Assembly: GCA_021843755.1 (NCBI GenBank)
Contig: JAKBWB010000005.1
Coordinates: 1 to 64,000 of the forward strand
From: Pseudomonadota bacterium
GTDB taxonomy: Bacteria; Pseudomonadota; Gammaproteobacteria; Steroidobacterales; Steroidobacteraceae
Direction: 5' to 3'
Length of the DNA: 64,000 nucleotides
Both the position numbers and the translations under genes were made by a program. The stretch's first letter is position 1; the number at the start of each line of letters is the position of its first letter. This document shows, in pieces, positions 39,131-47,259 of this stretch. The notes beneath the pieces are model-generated. The model worked only from the letters and a program-made list of their open reading frames with translations, ran no database searches and was not told where the DNA came from.

Positions 39131-40879
39131 TCAGTCGCTGAACTGCAGACGATACAGCTGCGCGTACAAGCCCTCGCGCGCCAGCAACTCGGCATGCGTG
39201 CCGCTGTCGACCAGGACGCCGGCATCGAGCACCAGGATGCGGTCGGCCTGCTCCACCGTCGAGAGGCGGTGCGCGATCACGAAGGTGGTGCGGTTGCGCA
39301 TCAGCTGCGCGAGCGCCGCCTGGATGTGCCGCTCCGCTTCGGTATCGAGCGCCGAGGTGGCTTCATCGAGAATGAGGATCGGCGCATCCTTCAGCAGCGC
39401 GCGCGCGATGGCGATGCGCTGGCGCTGCCCGCCCGAGAGCAGGATGCCCTGCTCGCCCACCAGAGAATCCAGGCCCTGCGGCATCGCGCGGGCGAACTCG
39501 AGCACGTGGGCCGCCTCGGCCGCGCGCAGCAGCGCGTCCTCGCCGACCGCCCGGCCGAAGGCGATGTTGTTGCGAATCGTGTCATCGAACAGCGTCACTT
39601 CCTGGCTGACCACCGCGATCTGCTCGCGCAGCGCACTGAGATCGAACTCGCGCACGTCACGGCCGTCGATGCGGATCGAGCCGGCGGTGACGTCGTAGAA
39701 GCGCGGCAACAGACTCACCAGCGTCGACTTGCCGCTACCGGAGCGCCCGACGATCGCCAGGCTCCTGCCCGCGGCAACCTCGAACGACACCGCGCGCAGC
39801 GCCGGCTGCGATACGTGCGGATAGCTGAAGGAGACCTCGCGGTACGCCACATCGCCGCGTACGCGCCCCGGCCGATAATCACCGGCGCTCGCCTCCTGCG
39901 GCTCATCGAGGAGCACGAACAGGCTCTGGGCGGCGGCCACGCCCTGCTGGATGGGTCCGAACTGGCTGACCACCTCGCGCAACGGCTGGCCCATCATGCC
40001 GAGCGCGGCGAAGAAGCCCAGCAGGTTCTTGGCGCTCATGCTCCCGTCGACCGTGGCGCGAATCGCCAGTCCGAGCACGACTGCTCCGCCGAGCACGCTC
40101 ACCAGCTGCACCGTCGGGTTGGCGAGCCCGGTGGTGAGCACGGACTTCATGTTCGAGCGCCGGTTGTGTTCGTTGACGACCTCGAACCGCGCCGCCAGAT
40201 GCGCCTGCGCCCCGTACACCTTCACCAGCCGCGGGGCCTCGAAACTCTCTTTGGCGAGTCGCGTCACATCCTCCATCGAGTGCTGGATGCGCCGGCCGTA
40301 GCGGCGGAAGAGTCGGTTGATCAGCGCGACCAGCCAGATGACCAGCGGCCCCACCACGAGGGAGATCAGCGTCAGGCGCCAACTGGTCCAGACCATCCAG
40401 GCGATCAGAGCGACGACGGTCAGTCCGGCGCGCACCAGCGCGACGATCGAGGTGGTCGCCGCCCGCCCGACCTGCTCGCAGTTGTAGGTCAAGCGCGAAA
40501 GCAACGTGCCGACGGCCTGGCGGTCGAAGAAGGCGACCGGCAGGTCCAGCACCCGCTCATACACCTCGCCGCGCAGGCGCTTGACCACAGCCCGCCCGGC
40601 GTAGCCCATGAAGTAGGTCTGGATGAGATTGCCGAGCCCGCGCACCGTGAACAGCACCACCAGAGCGAGCGGCAGCCACAAGATCAGGCGCGCTTGCGGG
40701 TGATGCAACAGGCCGCCGACTTTTCTGGCGAGCTCGACCAGGGCGCTCGAACTCGCCGCGTACACCACCCCGCCCAGAATGCCGAGCGTGAAGGCGCCCT
40801 TGTATGGGCGCACATAACCGAGCAGCCGCCGGTAGGTGCGCGCCGCTTCGCGCTCCCCGTCGCCGCTCTCGCGGCTCAC
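39131..40879 (-). CDS. msbA: Lipid A export ATP-binding/permease MsbA
   Basis: MsbA flips core-lipid A across the inner membrane. The 582 residues combine six TM helices (about 20-315) with an ATPase domain. The ATPase has Walker A GRSGSGKSTLVSLL near 370-385, signature LLSGGQRQRIAIARAL, Walker B ILILDEATSALD, and H-loop FVIAHRLSTVE. The half-transporter layout and operon with lpxK support MsbA over other exporters. It overlaps exbD by 4 bases. Confidence 0.97.
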   Translation of the reverse strand: MSRESGDGEREAARTYRRLLGYVRPYKGAFTLGILGGVVYAASSSALVELARKVGGLLHHPQARLILWLPLALVVLFTVRGLGNLIQTYFMGYAGRAVVKRLRGEVYERVLDLPVAFFDRQAVGTLLSRLTYNCEQVGRAATTSIVALVRAGLTVVALIAWMVWTSWRLTLISLVVGPLVIWLVALINRLFRRYGRRIQHSMEDVTRLAKESFEAPRLVKVYGAQAHLAARFEVVNEHNRRSNMKSVLTTGLANPTVQLVSVLGGAVVLGLAIRATVDGSMSAKNLLGFFAALGMMGQPLREVVSQFGPIQQGVAAAQSLFVLLDEPQEASAGDYRPGRVRGDVAYREVSFSYPHVSQPALRAVSFEVAAGRSLAIVGRSGSGKSTLVSLLPRFYDVTAGSIRIDGRDVREFDLSALREQIAVVSQEVTLFDDTIRNNIAFGRAVGEDALLRAAEAAHVLEFARAMPQGLDSLVGEQGILLSGGQRQRIAIARALLKDAPILILDEATSALDTEAERHIQAALAQLMRNRTTFVIAHRLSTVEQADRILVLDAGVLVDSGTHAELLAREGLYAQLYRLQFSD

Positions 40880-41307
40880 GAGCCGCCCTCGGCCCGGGCC
40901 TTTATGGTGGCGATGTCGAGCTTGGAGAAGCCGAGCTCCCCGAGTACATCCATGGCCGTGACCACCGACTGTTGGGTGGCACGGGCATCGGCGCGGATCA
41001 GCACGGTGTCGGTACGCGTCGAGGCGGGCTCGGCCGCGAGCGCCGCGCGCAGCGTGTCGGGGCTGTTGTTGAGCAGCTCGCGACCGTTGAGCAGATAGTC
41101 GCCGTTCTCGGTCACCGTCACGACCACCGGCTTCGGCCGGCCGCGGGCGGCGGGCACCGCGCTCGCGCGCGGCAGCCGCACGCGCAGCCGCCCCTCGCGG
41201 GTGAAGTGGGTCGAGAGCATGAAAAAAACCACCAGCAGCAGCACCACGTCGATCAATGACACGACGTTGATTTCCGGCTCCTCGTGGCGCCGCGGATTGA
41301 GCTTCAT
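40876..41307 (-). CDS. exbD: Biopolymer transport protein ExbD/TolR family
   Basis: This 143-residue protein has one N-terminal TM helix (INVVSLIDVVLLLVVFFMLSTHF), including the conserved proton-carrying Asp in SLIDVV, then a periplasmic domain. With ExbB it forms the proton channel that energises TonB-like systems. No tonB is present. The position next to msbA and lpxK is conserved in Pseudomonas and Xanthomonas, so the pair may serve an envelope function. The start gives MKLNPRRHEEPEINVVS; longer frames run into exbB. Confidence 0.94.
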   Translation of the reverse strand: MKLNPRRHEEPEINVVSLIDVVLLLVVFFMLSTHFTREGRLRVRLPRASAVPAARGRPKPVVVTVTENGDYLLNGRELLNNSPDTLRAALAAEPASTRTDTVLIRADARATQQSVVTAMDVLGELGFSKLDIATIKARAEGGS

Positions 41308-41314
41308 CGACCGC

Positions 41315-42037
41315 TCAGGACGAGCTGCGCAGCAGCGAGCGGCCCGCCACGGACACTCGCGCCGCCCGGCCCTGCGCCGCCGAGCCCGGCTCGCCTGCGC
41401 CGGGTTCCACGCCCGCCGCGGCCGGATCGGCGTTCGCGGCCGCCTCGAGGGCATCGGCCATGCGTACGGCGTGTTTCTCCATCTCCACGACGATGCCCTC
41501 GACCTTGCCGCGCAGATAGCGGTAGGCGATGAGCGAGGGAATGGCCACGCACAGTCCCGCGACGGTGCACACCAGCGCCTCGGCGATGCCGCCGGAGAGT
41601 GTGCGCGGGCTGCCCATGCCGGCGGCCTGGATCGCATCGAACGCGCGAATGATGCCGGTCACGGTACCGAGCAGCCCCAGGAGCGGTGAGATCCCCGCGA
41701 TCGTTCCGAGGGTGTTGAGGAAGCGCTCGAGCTCGTGCACCACGTGCCGTCCGGCGTCTTCCAGACGCTCCATCAGGATCTCGTGCGGCCGGTGGCGATT
41801 GGCCAGTCCCGCGGCCAGCAGCCGCCCGAGCGGGGAGTGCTGCTCCAGGGCGGCGATGACCTTGTCAGTGACTTGTCCGGTCTCGATCAGCTGCCAGACC
41901 TTCTGCGGCAGCTCCCGCGGCAACACGCGCCGGTCCTGCAACGTCCACAGCCGCTCGAGCACGATCGCGGCGGCGACGATCGAGCAGAATATGATCGGCC
42001 ACATCAGCGGGCCACCCGCCCGCACGATTTCCCACAT
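41315..42037 (-). CDS. exbB: MotA/TolQ/ExbB proton channel family protein
   Basis: This 240-residue protein has three TM helices: MWPIIFCSIVAAAIVLERLW near the start, then ISPLLGLLGTVTGIIRAF and LVCTVAGLCVAIPSLIAYRYL. It also has the family signature between the last two (GGIAEALVCT). An Ala/Gly-rich C-terminal extension (about 200-240) is not family-conserved. It is the first gene of exbB-exbD-msbA-lpxK. The start at 42037 (MWEIVRAGGPLMWP) matches relatives. Confidence 0.94.
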   Translation of the reverse strand: MWEIVRAGGPLMWPIIFCSIVAAAIVLERLWTLQDRRVLPRELPQKVWQLIETGQVTDKVIAALEQHSPLGRLLAAGLANRHRPHEILMERLEDAGRHVVHELERFLNTLGTIAGISPLLGLLGTVTGIIRAFDAIQAAGMGSPRTLSGGIAEALVCTVAGLCVAIPSLIAYRYLRGKVEGIVVEMEKHAVRMADALEAAANADPAAAGVEPGAGEPGSAAQGRAARVSVAGRSLLRSSS

Positions 42038-42147
42038 CAATCGCCCCCGTCGGAATACTCTGTACCGATCATACCGGAGAGCGCCGCTCGCCGATACGCG
42101 CCGCCGCCCCGACCGCGACCGTAGCGGCATGGTACAGTCAGCGCGCC

Positions 42148-42666
42148 ATGCTGCGGCGCTCGCTCAAGAAGATCCTGCCCAAACCCCACCACATTCAGCG
42201 CCACAAGCTGCTGCGGGTGTTCGGCGACCGGCTGATGGACCCGCGGCTGTGGGCGGTGCACCGCCGCTCGGTGGCCGGCGCATTCGGCACGGGACTGGCG
42301 ATCTGTTTCATTCCGCTGCCCGTGCACACCCTGACGGCGGGCGTGACGGCGCTCACCTGCCGGCTGAACGTGCCGACCATCTTCGGGACCATCTTCCTGA
42401 TCAATAATCCGCTGACCATGGTGCCGATCTACTATCTGGCGTACCGTGTCGGGGCGCTCGTTCTGCGGCAGCCGCCGCAGCATTTCCACTTTCAGTTGAG
42501 CTGGCACTGGGTGCAGTACGGCCTCGGGCCGCTGTGGGAGCCGTTCCTGCTCGGGTGCCTGATCTGCTCGGTGCTGGCCGGGCTCGCCGGGTGGCTCGGC
42601 CTGAAGCTGCTGTGGCGCTGGCAGGTCACGCGGCACTACCGGACGCGCCACCTGGCGGTGCTGTAG
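42148..42666 (+). CDS. DUF2062 membrane protein
   Basis: This 172-residue protein belongs to the DUF2062 family, with the N-terminal lead [26 protein letters not shown]. The segment [24 protein letters not shown] and the [24 protein letters not shown] block follow, then a last TM helix near 140-165. Function is unknown; members sit near exbBD or lolCDE in Pseudomonas and Xanthomonas, as here. It is divergent from exbB. Its 3' end overlaps the convergent lolD by 41 bases. Confidence 0.9.
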   Translation: MLRRSLKKILPKPHHIQRHKLLRVFGDRLMDPRLWAVHRRSVAGAFGTGLAICFIPLPVHTLTAGVTALTCRLNVPTIFGTIFLINNPLTMVPIYYLAYRVGALVLRQPPQHFHFQLSWHWVQYGLGPLWEPFLLGCLICSVLAGLAGWLGLKLLWRWQVTRHYRTRHLAVL

Positions 42667-43348
42667 CGGGCCGCTCGAGCAGCCGCCCGGCCTCGAGTTC
42701 GTACACTCGATCCATGCGCGCCGCGAGGCGCGTGTCGTGCGTCACCACGATCAGGCTGGTACCGCGCTCCCGATTAAGCTCGAGCATCAGCTCGAAGACC
42801 GCCGCCGCGTTGGCCCCGTCCAGATTGCCGGTGGGCTCATCGGCGAGCACGATCTTCGGCTGCGTCACCAGCGCGCGCGCCACGGCCGCGCGCTGGCGCT
42901 CCCCGCCCGAGAGCTGATGCGGCCGATGCGCGAGCCGTTCCCCGAGCCCGACCCGCTCGAGCAGCGCGCGCGCCTGCGCGCGCGCCTCGGCCACCGGGGT
43001 ACGGCGAACGAGCAGCGGCATCGCCACGTTTTCCAGAGCCGAGAACTCCGGCAGCAGATGGTGGAACTGGTAGACGAACCCGAGCGTGCGGTTACGCAGC
43101 GCGCCGCGCTCGCGCTCGCGCAACTGGTGGATGTCGCGTCCGTCGATCAGCACCGCGCCTCGGCTCGGCCGATCGAGCCCGCCGACGATCTGCAGCAGCG
43201 TCGTCTTGCCCGAGCCGGACGCTCCGACGATGGCCAACCGCTCACCGGCGCGCACCGCCAGCACCACCCCGCGCAGCACCTCGAGCGTGCTCGAGCCTTC
43301 CACGAAACTGCGGCCAACATCGCGGGCCTCGAGCACCGGCTCACTCAT
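42626..43348 (-). CDS. lolD: Lipoprotein-releasing system ATP-binding protein LolD
   Basis: LolD powers extraction of outer-membrane lipoproteins from the inner membrane. The 240 residues have Walker [19 protein letters not shown] near 40-57, and the LolD-specific [24 protein letters not shown]. The signature [16 protein letters not shown] and Walker [13 protein letters not shown] follow. The ATG at 43348 overlaps the preceding permease gene by 8 bases. The C-terminal 15 residues ([15 protein letters not shown]) lie in the overlap with the convergent DUF2062 gene. Confidence 0.96.
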   Translation of the reverse strand: MSEPVLEARDVGRSFVEGSSTLEVLRGVVLAVRAGERLAIVGASGSGKTTLLQIVGGLDRPSRGAVLIDGRDIHQLRERERGALRNRTLGFVYQFHHLLPEFSALENVAMPLLVRRTPVAEARAQARALLERVGLGERLAHRPHQLSGGERQRAAVARALVTQPKIVLADEPTGNLDGANAAAVFELMLELNRERGTSLIVVTHDTRLAARMDRVYELEAGRLLERPATAPPGGASGSAA

Positions 43349-44594
43349 GGCGAAGCGCCTCGGCCGGCGCGGTGCGCGCGGCGCGCCACGCCGGATAGAT
43401 CGTGGCCAGAGCGCACAGCAGGAATGCCACGCCGCATACGCGCAGCACGTCAAGTCCGTGCACCCGGGCCGGAAGCTCGCTCATGTAATACACCTTGGGA
43501 TTGAGAAACTGGATATGCAGCACCCGCTCGAGCAGCCCGACCAGACCCTGCAGATGGTGCGCGATGAAGATCCCGAGCCCGGCCCCGAGCAGCGTGCCGG
43601 CGAGCCCGATCAACAGGCCCTGGATGGCGAACACCAGCAGAATGTTGCCGGGCGCGGCGCCGAGGGTGCGCAGAATCGCGATGTCGGCCTGCTTTTCCTT
43701 CACGATCATCACCAGCGTCGCCACGATGTTGAATGCCGCCACCGCGACGATCATCGAGAGCATGACGAACATCATCGATTTGGTGATCCGGATGGAGCGG
43801 AAGAAGTTGACCAGATGATCGGTCCAGTCGCTGACGTAATAGCCCGCGCCACCGAGGGTGTAGGCGATGTGGCGCACCTCGGGCCCGGCCCGCCAGGGAT
43901 CGGTGAACCGCATGCGCAGGCCCGTCACCCGTCCCGGCGGCAGCGCGAACAGCCGCGCCGCGTCGCTGAGATTGATCAGGGCCAGCCCGCGATCGTATTG
44001 ATACATGCCCGAGTCGAAGATCCCGGCGACGCGGAAGCGGCGCATGCGCGGCATCAGCCCGGCGGGCGTGGCGATGCCCTCCGGCGCGATCAACACCACC
44101 GACTGGCCCGGGCGCACGTGCAGCGCCCGGGCCAGATCGACTCCCAGGATCACCCGATACCGCCCGGCGCGCAGAGCCCCGAGATCGCCGTGCTCGAGCC
44201 GGCGCGCCAGTGCCGTCACGCGCGCCTCCTGTTTCGGCAGCACGCCGCGCACCGAGGCGCCGGCAATGTAATCACCATGCGTCAGCAGCGCCTGCTGCTC
44301 GATATAGGGGGCCACGGCCTCGACGTGCCGGTGCGCGAGCACCCGCCGCTCCAGGGTGTGCCAATGCGCCGTGGTGCCCTGCAGACCCATCAGGGTCGCA
44401 TCCGCGGTGACATCGAGGATGCGCCCGCGCAGCACGCTGCCGAAGCCGTTCATCACCGAGAGCACCACGATCAGGGTGGCCACCCCGAGCGCCAGGCCGC
44501 ACACCGACATCACGGCCACGAACGAAACGAAGCCCCGGCGATGCGTCGAGCGCAGGTGGCGGGTGCCGATCAGCCATTCATATGAGCCGAACAT
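43341..44594 (-). CDS. lolE: Lipoprotein-releasing system permease (LolC/LolE family)
   Basis: This 417-residue permease has one N-terminal TM helix ([38 protein letters not shown]), a large periplasmic MacB-like domain, and three C-terminal TM helices. The coupling stretch is [26 protein letters not shown]. It starts 7 bases after the other LolC/E gene and overlaps lolD. I cannot tell LolC from LolE by eye; the symbol is provisional and assigned by order. Confidence 0.9.
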   Translation of the reverse strand: MFGSYEWLIGTRHLRSTHRRGFVSFVAVMSVCGLALGVATLIVVLSVMNGFGSVLRGRILDVTADATLMGLQGTTAHWHTLERRVLAHRHVEAVAPYIEQQALLTHGDYIAGASVRGVLPKQEARVTALARRLEHGDLGALRAGRYRVILGVDLARALHVRPGQSVVLIAPEGIATPAGLMPRMRRFRVAGIFDSGMYQYDRGLALINLSDAARLFALPPGRVTGLRMRFTDPWRAGPEVRHIAYTLGGAGYYVSDWTDHLVNFFRSIRITKSMMFVMLSMIVAVAAFNIVATLVMIVKEKQADIAILRTLGAAPGNILLVFAIQGLLIGLAGTLLGAGLGIFIAHHLQGLVGLLERVLHIQFLNPKVYYMSELPARVHGLDVLRVCGVAFLLCALATIYPAWRAARTAPAEALRHE

Positions 44595-44601
44595 CGCGCG
44601 C

Positions 44602-45867
44602 CTACTCGTACCGCAGCGCCTCGGCCGGCGCGACCCGGGCCGCGCGCACCGCCGGATAAACGGTCGCCGCGGCCGTCAGGGCCAGCGCCGCGGCGCCGAT
44701 CGCCGCGACGTCGTCCCACTTCACCACCGATGGAATGGCCGTGATGTAGTAGACGCTGGAATTGAAGATCTGGAAGCCGAAAGTATGCTCGAGGAAGCCC
44801 GCCACGGCATTGACGTGGAAGGCCAGCGTGAGCCCCAGTCCCACCCCGAGCGCCACGCCGAGCCAGCCGATGGTCAGCCCCTGGACGAGGAAGATACCGA
44901 GCACCCTTGCCGGGGAGGCTCCGAAGGTGCGCAGGATCGCGATGTCCGTGCGCTTGTCGGTGACCACCATCACCAGCATGGCCACGATGTTGAATGCGGC
45001 CACCGCCACGATCAGCAGCAGGATCAGCGACATCATCACCTTCTCCATGCGGATCGCGTGGAAGTAGGCGGCGTTCTGCTGGGTCCAGTCGATGACCTGG
45101 AAGCCCTTGGGCAACCGCGCGCGCAGCCGCGCCGAGATGCTCGGGGCATCGAGCGCGTCGCGATAGCGCAGGCGCAGCCCCTGATCGAGTCCGCCTCCGG
45201 GCAGCAGCGCGCGCACGTCGGCAATGTTGGCGAACACCAGCATCGCGTCCTTGTCGGCGAGTCCGATCGAGAACAGACCGGCCACCCTGAAGCGGTGCAG
45301 AGTCGGCTGCGGCAGCCCGCCCGGGCCAATCGCCGGAATGAGCAGCGTCAGCGTATCGCCCGGCTCCAGCCCCAACTCCTGGGCGACCACCTCCCCGATG
45401 ATCACGCGCCCGCTGCCGGGCGTGAGCTGCCGCAGCGAGCCGGAGGTGCTCACCTGCTTCAGTCGCGTCACCGACGGCTCGACGGCCGGATCGATGCCGC
45501 GCAGCAGGACCGGCAGCATCTGCGGGGTGCGCACGGCGAGCGCCTGGGACTGCACGAACGGCGCCACGCCCACCACGCCCGCAGTGGTGCGCGCCAGGCG
45601 CGCGATGCGCTGCCACTGCGCCGGCGTGGGCGGACTGGCGGTCTCGGCCGAGGGGTTCACCACCACGCGCGCATCGGAGTCGAGCGCCAGCAGGCGCTGA
45701 CGCAGATCGCTCTCGAACCCGTTCATCACCGACAGAATGACGATCAGCGCCGCCACGCCCACACAAACCCCCGCCAGGGACGTCCAGGTGATGAACGAGA
45801 CGAAGAACTTGTGCGAGCGGGCGCGCACGTAACGCCAGCCCACGAACAGCGACAACGGATGAAACAT
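44602..45867 (-). CDS. lolC: Lipoprotein-releasing system permease (LolC/LolE family)
   Basis: This 421-residue permease begins MFHPLSLFVGWRYVRARSHK, typical for the family, then FFVSFITWTSLAGVCVGVAALIVILSVMNGFESDLRQRLL. A periplasmic domain and three TM helices follow, with IAILRTFGASPARVLGIFLVQGL. It is a clear paralogue of the next gene and forms the heterodimeric LolCE core with it. It is the first gene of the lolCDE operon, divergent from a small exported protein across 126 bases. Confidence 0.9.
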   Translation of the reverse strand: MFHPLSLFVGWRYVRARSHKFFVSFITWTSLAGVCVGVAALIVILSVMNGFESDLRQRLLALDSDARVVVNPSAETASPPTPAQWQRIARLARTTAGVVGVAPFVQSQALAVRTPQMLPVLLRGIDPAVEPSVTRLKQVSTSGSLRQLTPGSGRVIIGEVVAQELGLEPGDTLTLLIPAIGPGGLPQPTLHRFRVAGLFSIGLADKDAMLVFANIADVRALLPGGGLDQGLRLRYRDALDAPSISARLRARLPKGFQVIDWTQQNAAYFHAIRMEKVMMSLILLLIVAVAAFNIVAMLVMVVTDKRTDIAILRTFGASPARVLGIFLVQGLTIGWLGVALGVGLGLTLAFHVNAVAGFLEHTFGFQIFNSSVYYITAIPSVVKWDDVAAIGAAALALTAAATVYPAVRAARVAPAEALRYE

Positions 45868-45948
45868 CGTGCGATTTAACCATATTCCCGGGCTCCCCCG
45901 CCGCATGCGGCGCGTCACAGTTTTGCCCCGCCGTCGCGCGCGCCGGCT

Positions 45949-45975
45949 TTGACAAAATGCCCCCGGGTGTATAGT
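45949..45975 (+). promoter_or_regulatory. Promoter of the small exported protein gene
   Basis: Consensus TTGACA (45949-45954) and TATAGT (45970-45975) are separated by 15 bases, shorter than ideal. The next bases hold a GGGAGGT ribosome-binding site, leaving a leader of only about 12 bases before the ATG at 45994. Confidence 0.65.
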
Positions 45976-45993
45976 CGCAAGGGAGGTCAGAAC

Positions 45994-46284
45994 ATGCGCC
46001 CCCGAACTCTCTTGGCAGTGCTGATCGCTTGCGCGGTGTGCGCCACGGCCGCGGCCGAAACGGTGGTCGTCGACGGGCACCTCGAAATCGCGCCGACGAC
46101 GGTGCCCCACCCGCATCGGGGCCAGACCATGCGGCAGGTGGAGCGCACCTTCGGCATCCCCGAGAAGCGCTACCCCGCCATCGGGCATCCGCCCATGACG
46201 CGCTGGGACTACCGGGATTTCAGCGTGTACTTCGAGTACACGCGCGTCATCCACGCAGTGGTGCATCCGCCGGCGCCGAACTAG
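45994..46284 (+). CDS. Small exported protein, possibly BamE/SmpA-like
   Basis: This 96-residue protein has a Sec signal peptide (MRPRTLLAVLIACAVCATAAA, cleavage expected before ETV). The mature part GQTMRQVERTFGIPEKRYPAIGHPPMTRWDYRDFSVYFEYTRVIHAVV resembles the short alpha-beta SmpA/BamE-like fold, with its G-M-x2-V-E-x-x-F-G-x-P pattern. It lacks a lipobox, so it is not BamE itself. A strong ribosome-binding site (GGGAGGT) selects this start. It stands alone between lolC and the cyclase gene. Confidence 0.8.
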   Translation: MRPRTLLAVLIACAVCATAAAETVVVDGHLEIAPTTVPHPHRGQTMRQVERTFGIPEKRYPAIGHPPMTRWDYRDFSVYFEYTRVIHAVVHPPAPN

Positions 46285-46449
46285 CGCCGCGACACATCCA
46301 TTACTCAAGCCCCGCCTCCGCGGTGACGACAACCCGGTAGAACCCGGGGCGAGGCGCTGCGCCCCCGGCGGGCGTCGGGACGCGGCGACGCATCGCGCCC
46401 GGATTATGGTAGGCTCAGCCTCGCTAGAAGAATGATCGGATAACCCCCC

Positions 46450-47259
46450 GTGGTCTTGGAAAATTCTCTCGGCATCGAAGAGCTGATCCGCGCCGGCGCC
46501 CTGCGGCGCGAGCTGGCGCAGGCGCACCTGCACGCCGAGATCCGCCGGCGCGAGGAAGTGCTGCGCCGCGCGGTGCGCCGCTACGTCTCACCGCAGCTTG
46601 CCGAGCGGATCCTCGAGGACGTCCAGCTGCGCGAGACGCTGCTCTCGGCGGACGACCTGCGCGCCCACGCGGTGGTGCTGTTCGCCGACCTGCGCGGCTT
46701 CACGAGCCTCTCCGAGCGGCTCGAGCCGCGCCAGGTGGTTCCCTTGCTGAACGAGTACTTCTCGCTGCTCACCGAGATCACGCTGCGTCACGACGGCACG
46801 GTATTCCACCTCGCGGGCGACTGCCTCATGCTCGGCTTCGGGGTCCCGCTCGAGCAGCCCGACAGCCCCGGCCGCGCCGTGCGGGCCGCTCAGGAGATGC
46901 TCGGCACGTTTGCGGCGCTCGCCGGCACGTGGCACGCCCGTTTCGGCATCGATGCCGGCCTCGGCATCGGCATCAACGAGGGCGATGTCGTCGCCTGCAA
47001 CATCGGCTCGAGCTCATACATGAGCTACACGCTGATCGGCGACACCGTCAACGTGGCGGCCCGGCTCTGCCAGCGCGCCCGCGCCGGGGAAATGCTCTTC
47101 TCTAACAGCATCAAGCAGTCGCTCGATGCACTCGGGGTCGACGTCGGCGCCACGCCCCTGCCGCCGATGCAGCTGCGCGGGCGCAGCCGCGCCATCGACA
47201 TCTTCTGCGTGCCGGCCGCAACGCGCGCTGAGGTTATGGAAGTCCCGGTCGCCGTTTGA
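46450..47259 (+). CDS. Class III adenylate/guanylate cyclase
   Basis: This 269-residue soluble protein has a helical N-terminus with the YVSPQLAERILED lead common in bacterial cyclases. The class III catalytic domain follows (about 70-255). Metal-binding D80 (LFADLRGFTSLSE) and D124 (LAGDCLMLGFG) are present, as are transition-state N201 and R205 (GDTVNVAARL). The position that is usually an adenine-specifying Lys carries His120, and T194 occupies the second specificity site, so cAMP or cGMP cannot be assigned. No sensor or membrane domain is present. The GTG start has no strong ribosome-binding site. Its stop overlaps the TTG start of mfd. Confidence 0.88.
   Translation: MVLENSLGIEELIRAGALRRELAQAHLHAEIRRREEVLRRAVRRYVSPQLAERILEDVQLRETLLSADDLRAHAVVLFADLRGFTSLSERLEPRQVVPLLNEYFSLLTEITLRHDGTVFHLAGDCLMLGFGVPLEQPDSPGRAVRAAQEMLGTFAALAGTWHARFGIDAGLGIGINEGDVVACNIGSSSYMSYTLIGDTVNVAARLCQRARAGEMLFSNSIKQSLDALGVDVGATPLPPMQLRGRSRAIDIFCVPAATRAEVMEVPVAV

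Noticed and set aside
37253-41098. A 1281-codon plus-strand open frame
   Set aside because: It covers kdsB, Trm112, lpxK, msbA and exbD on the opposite strand and has the Arg/His/Gln composition typical of antisense high-GC frames.
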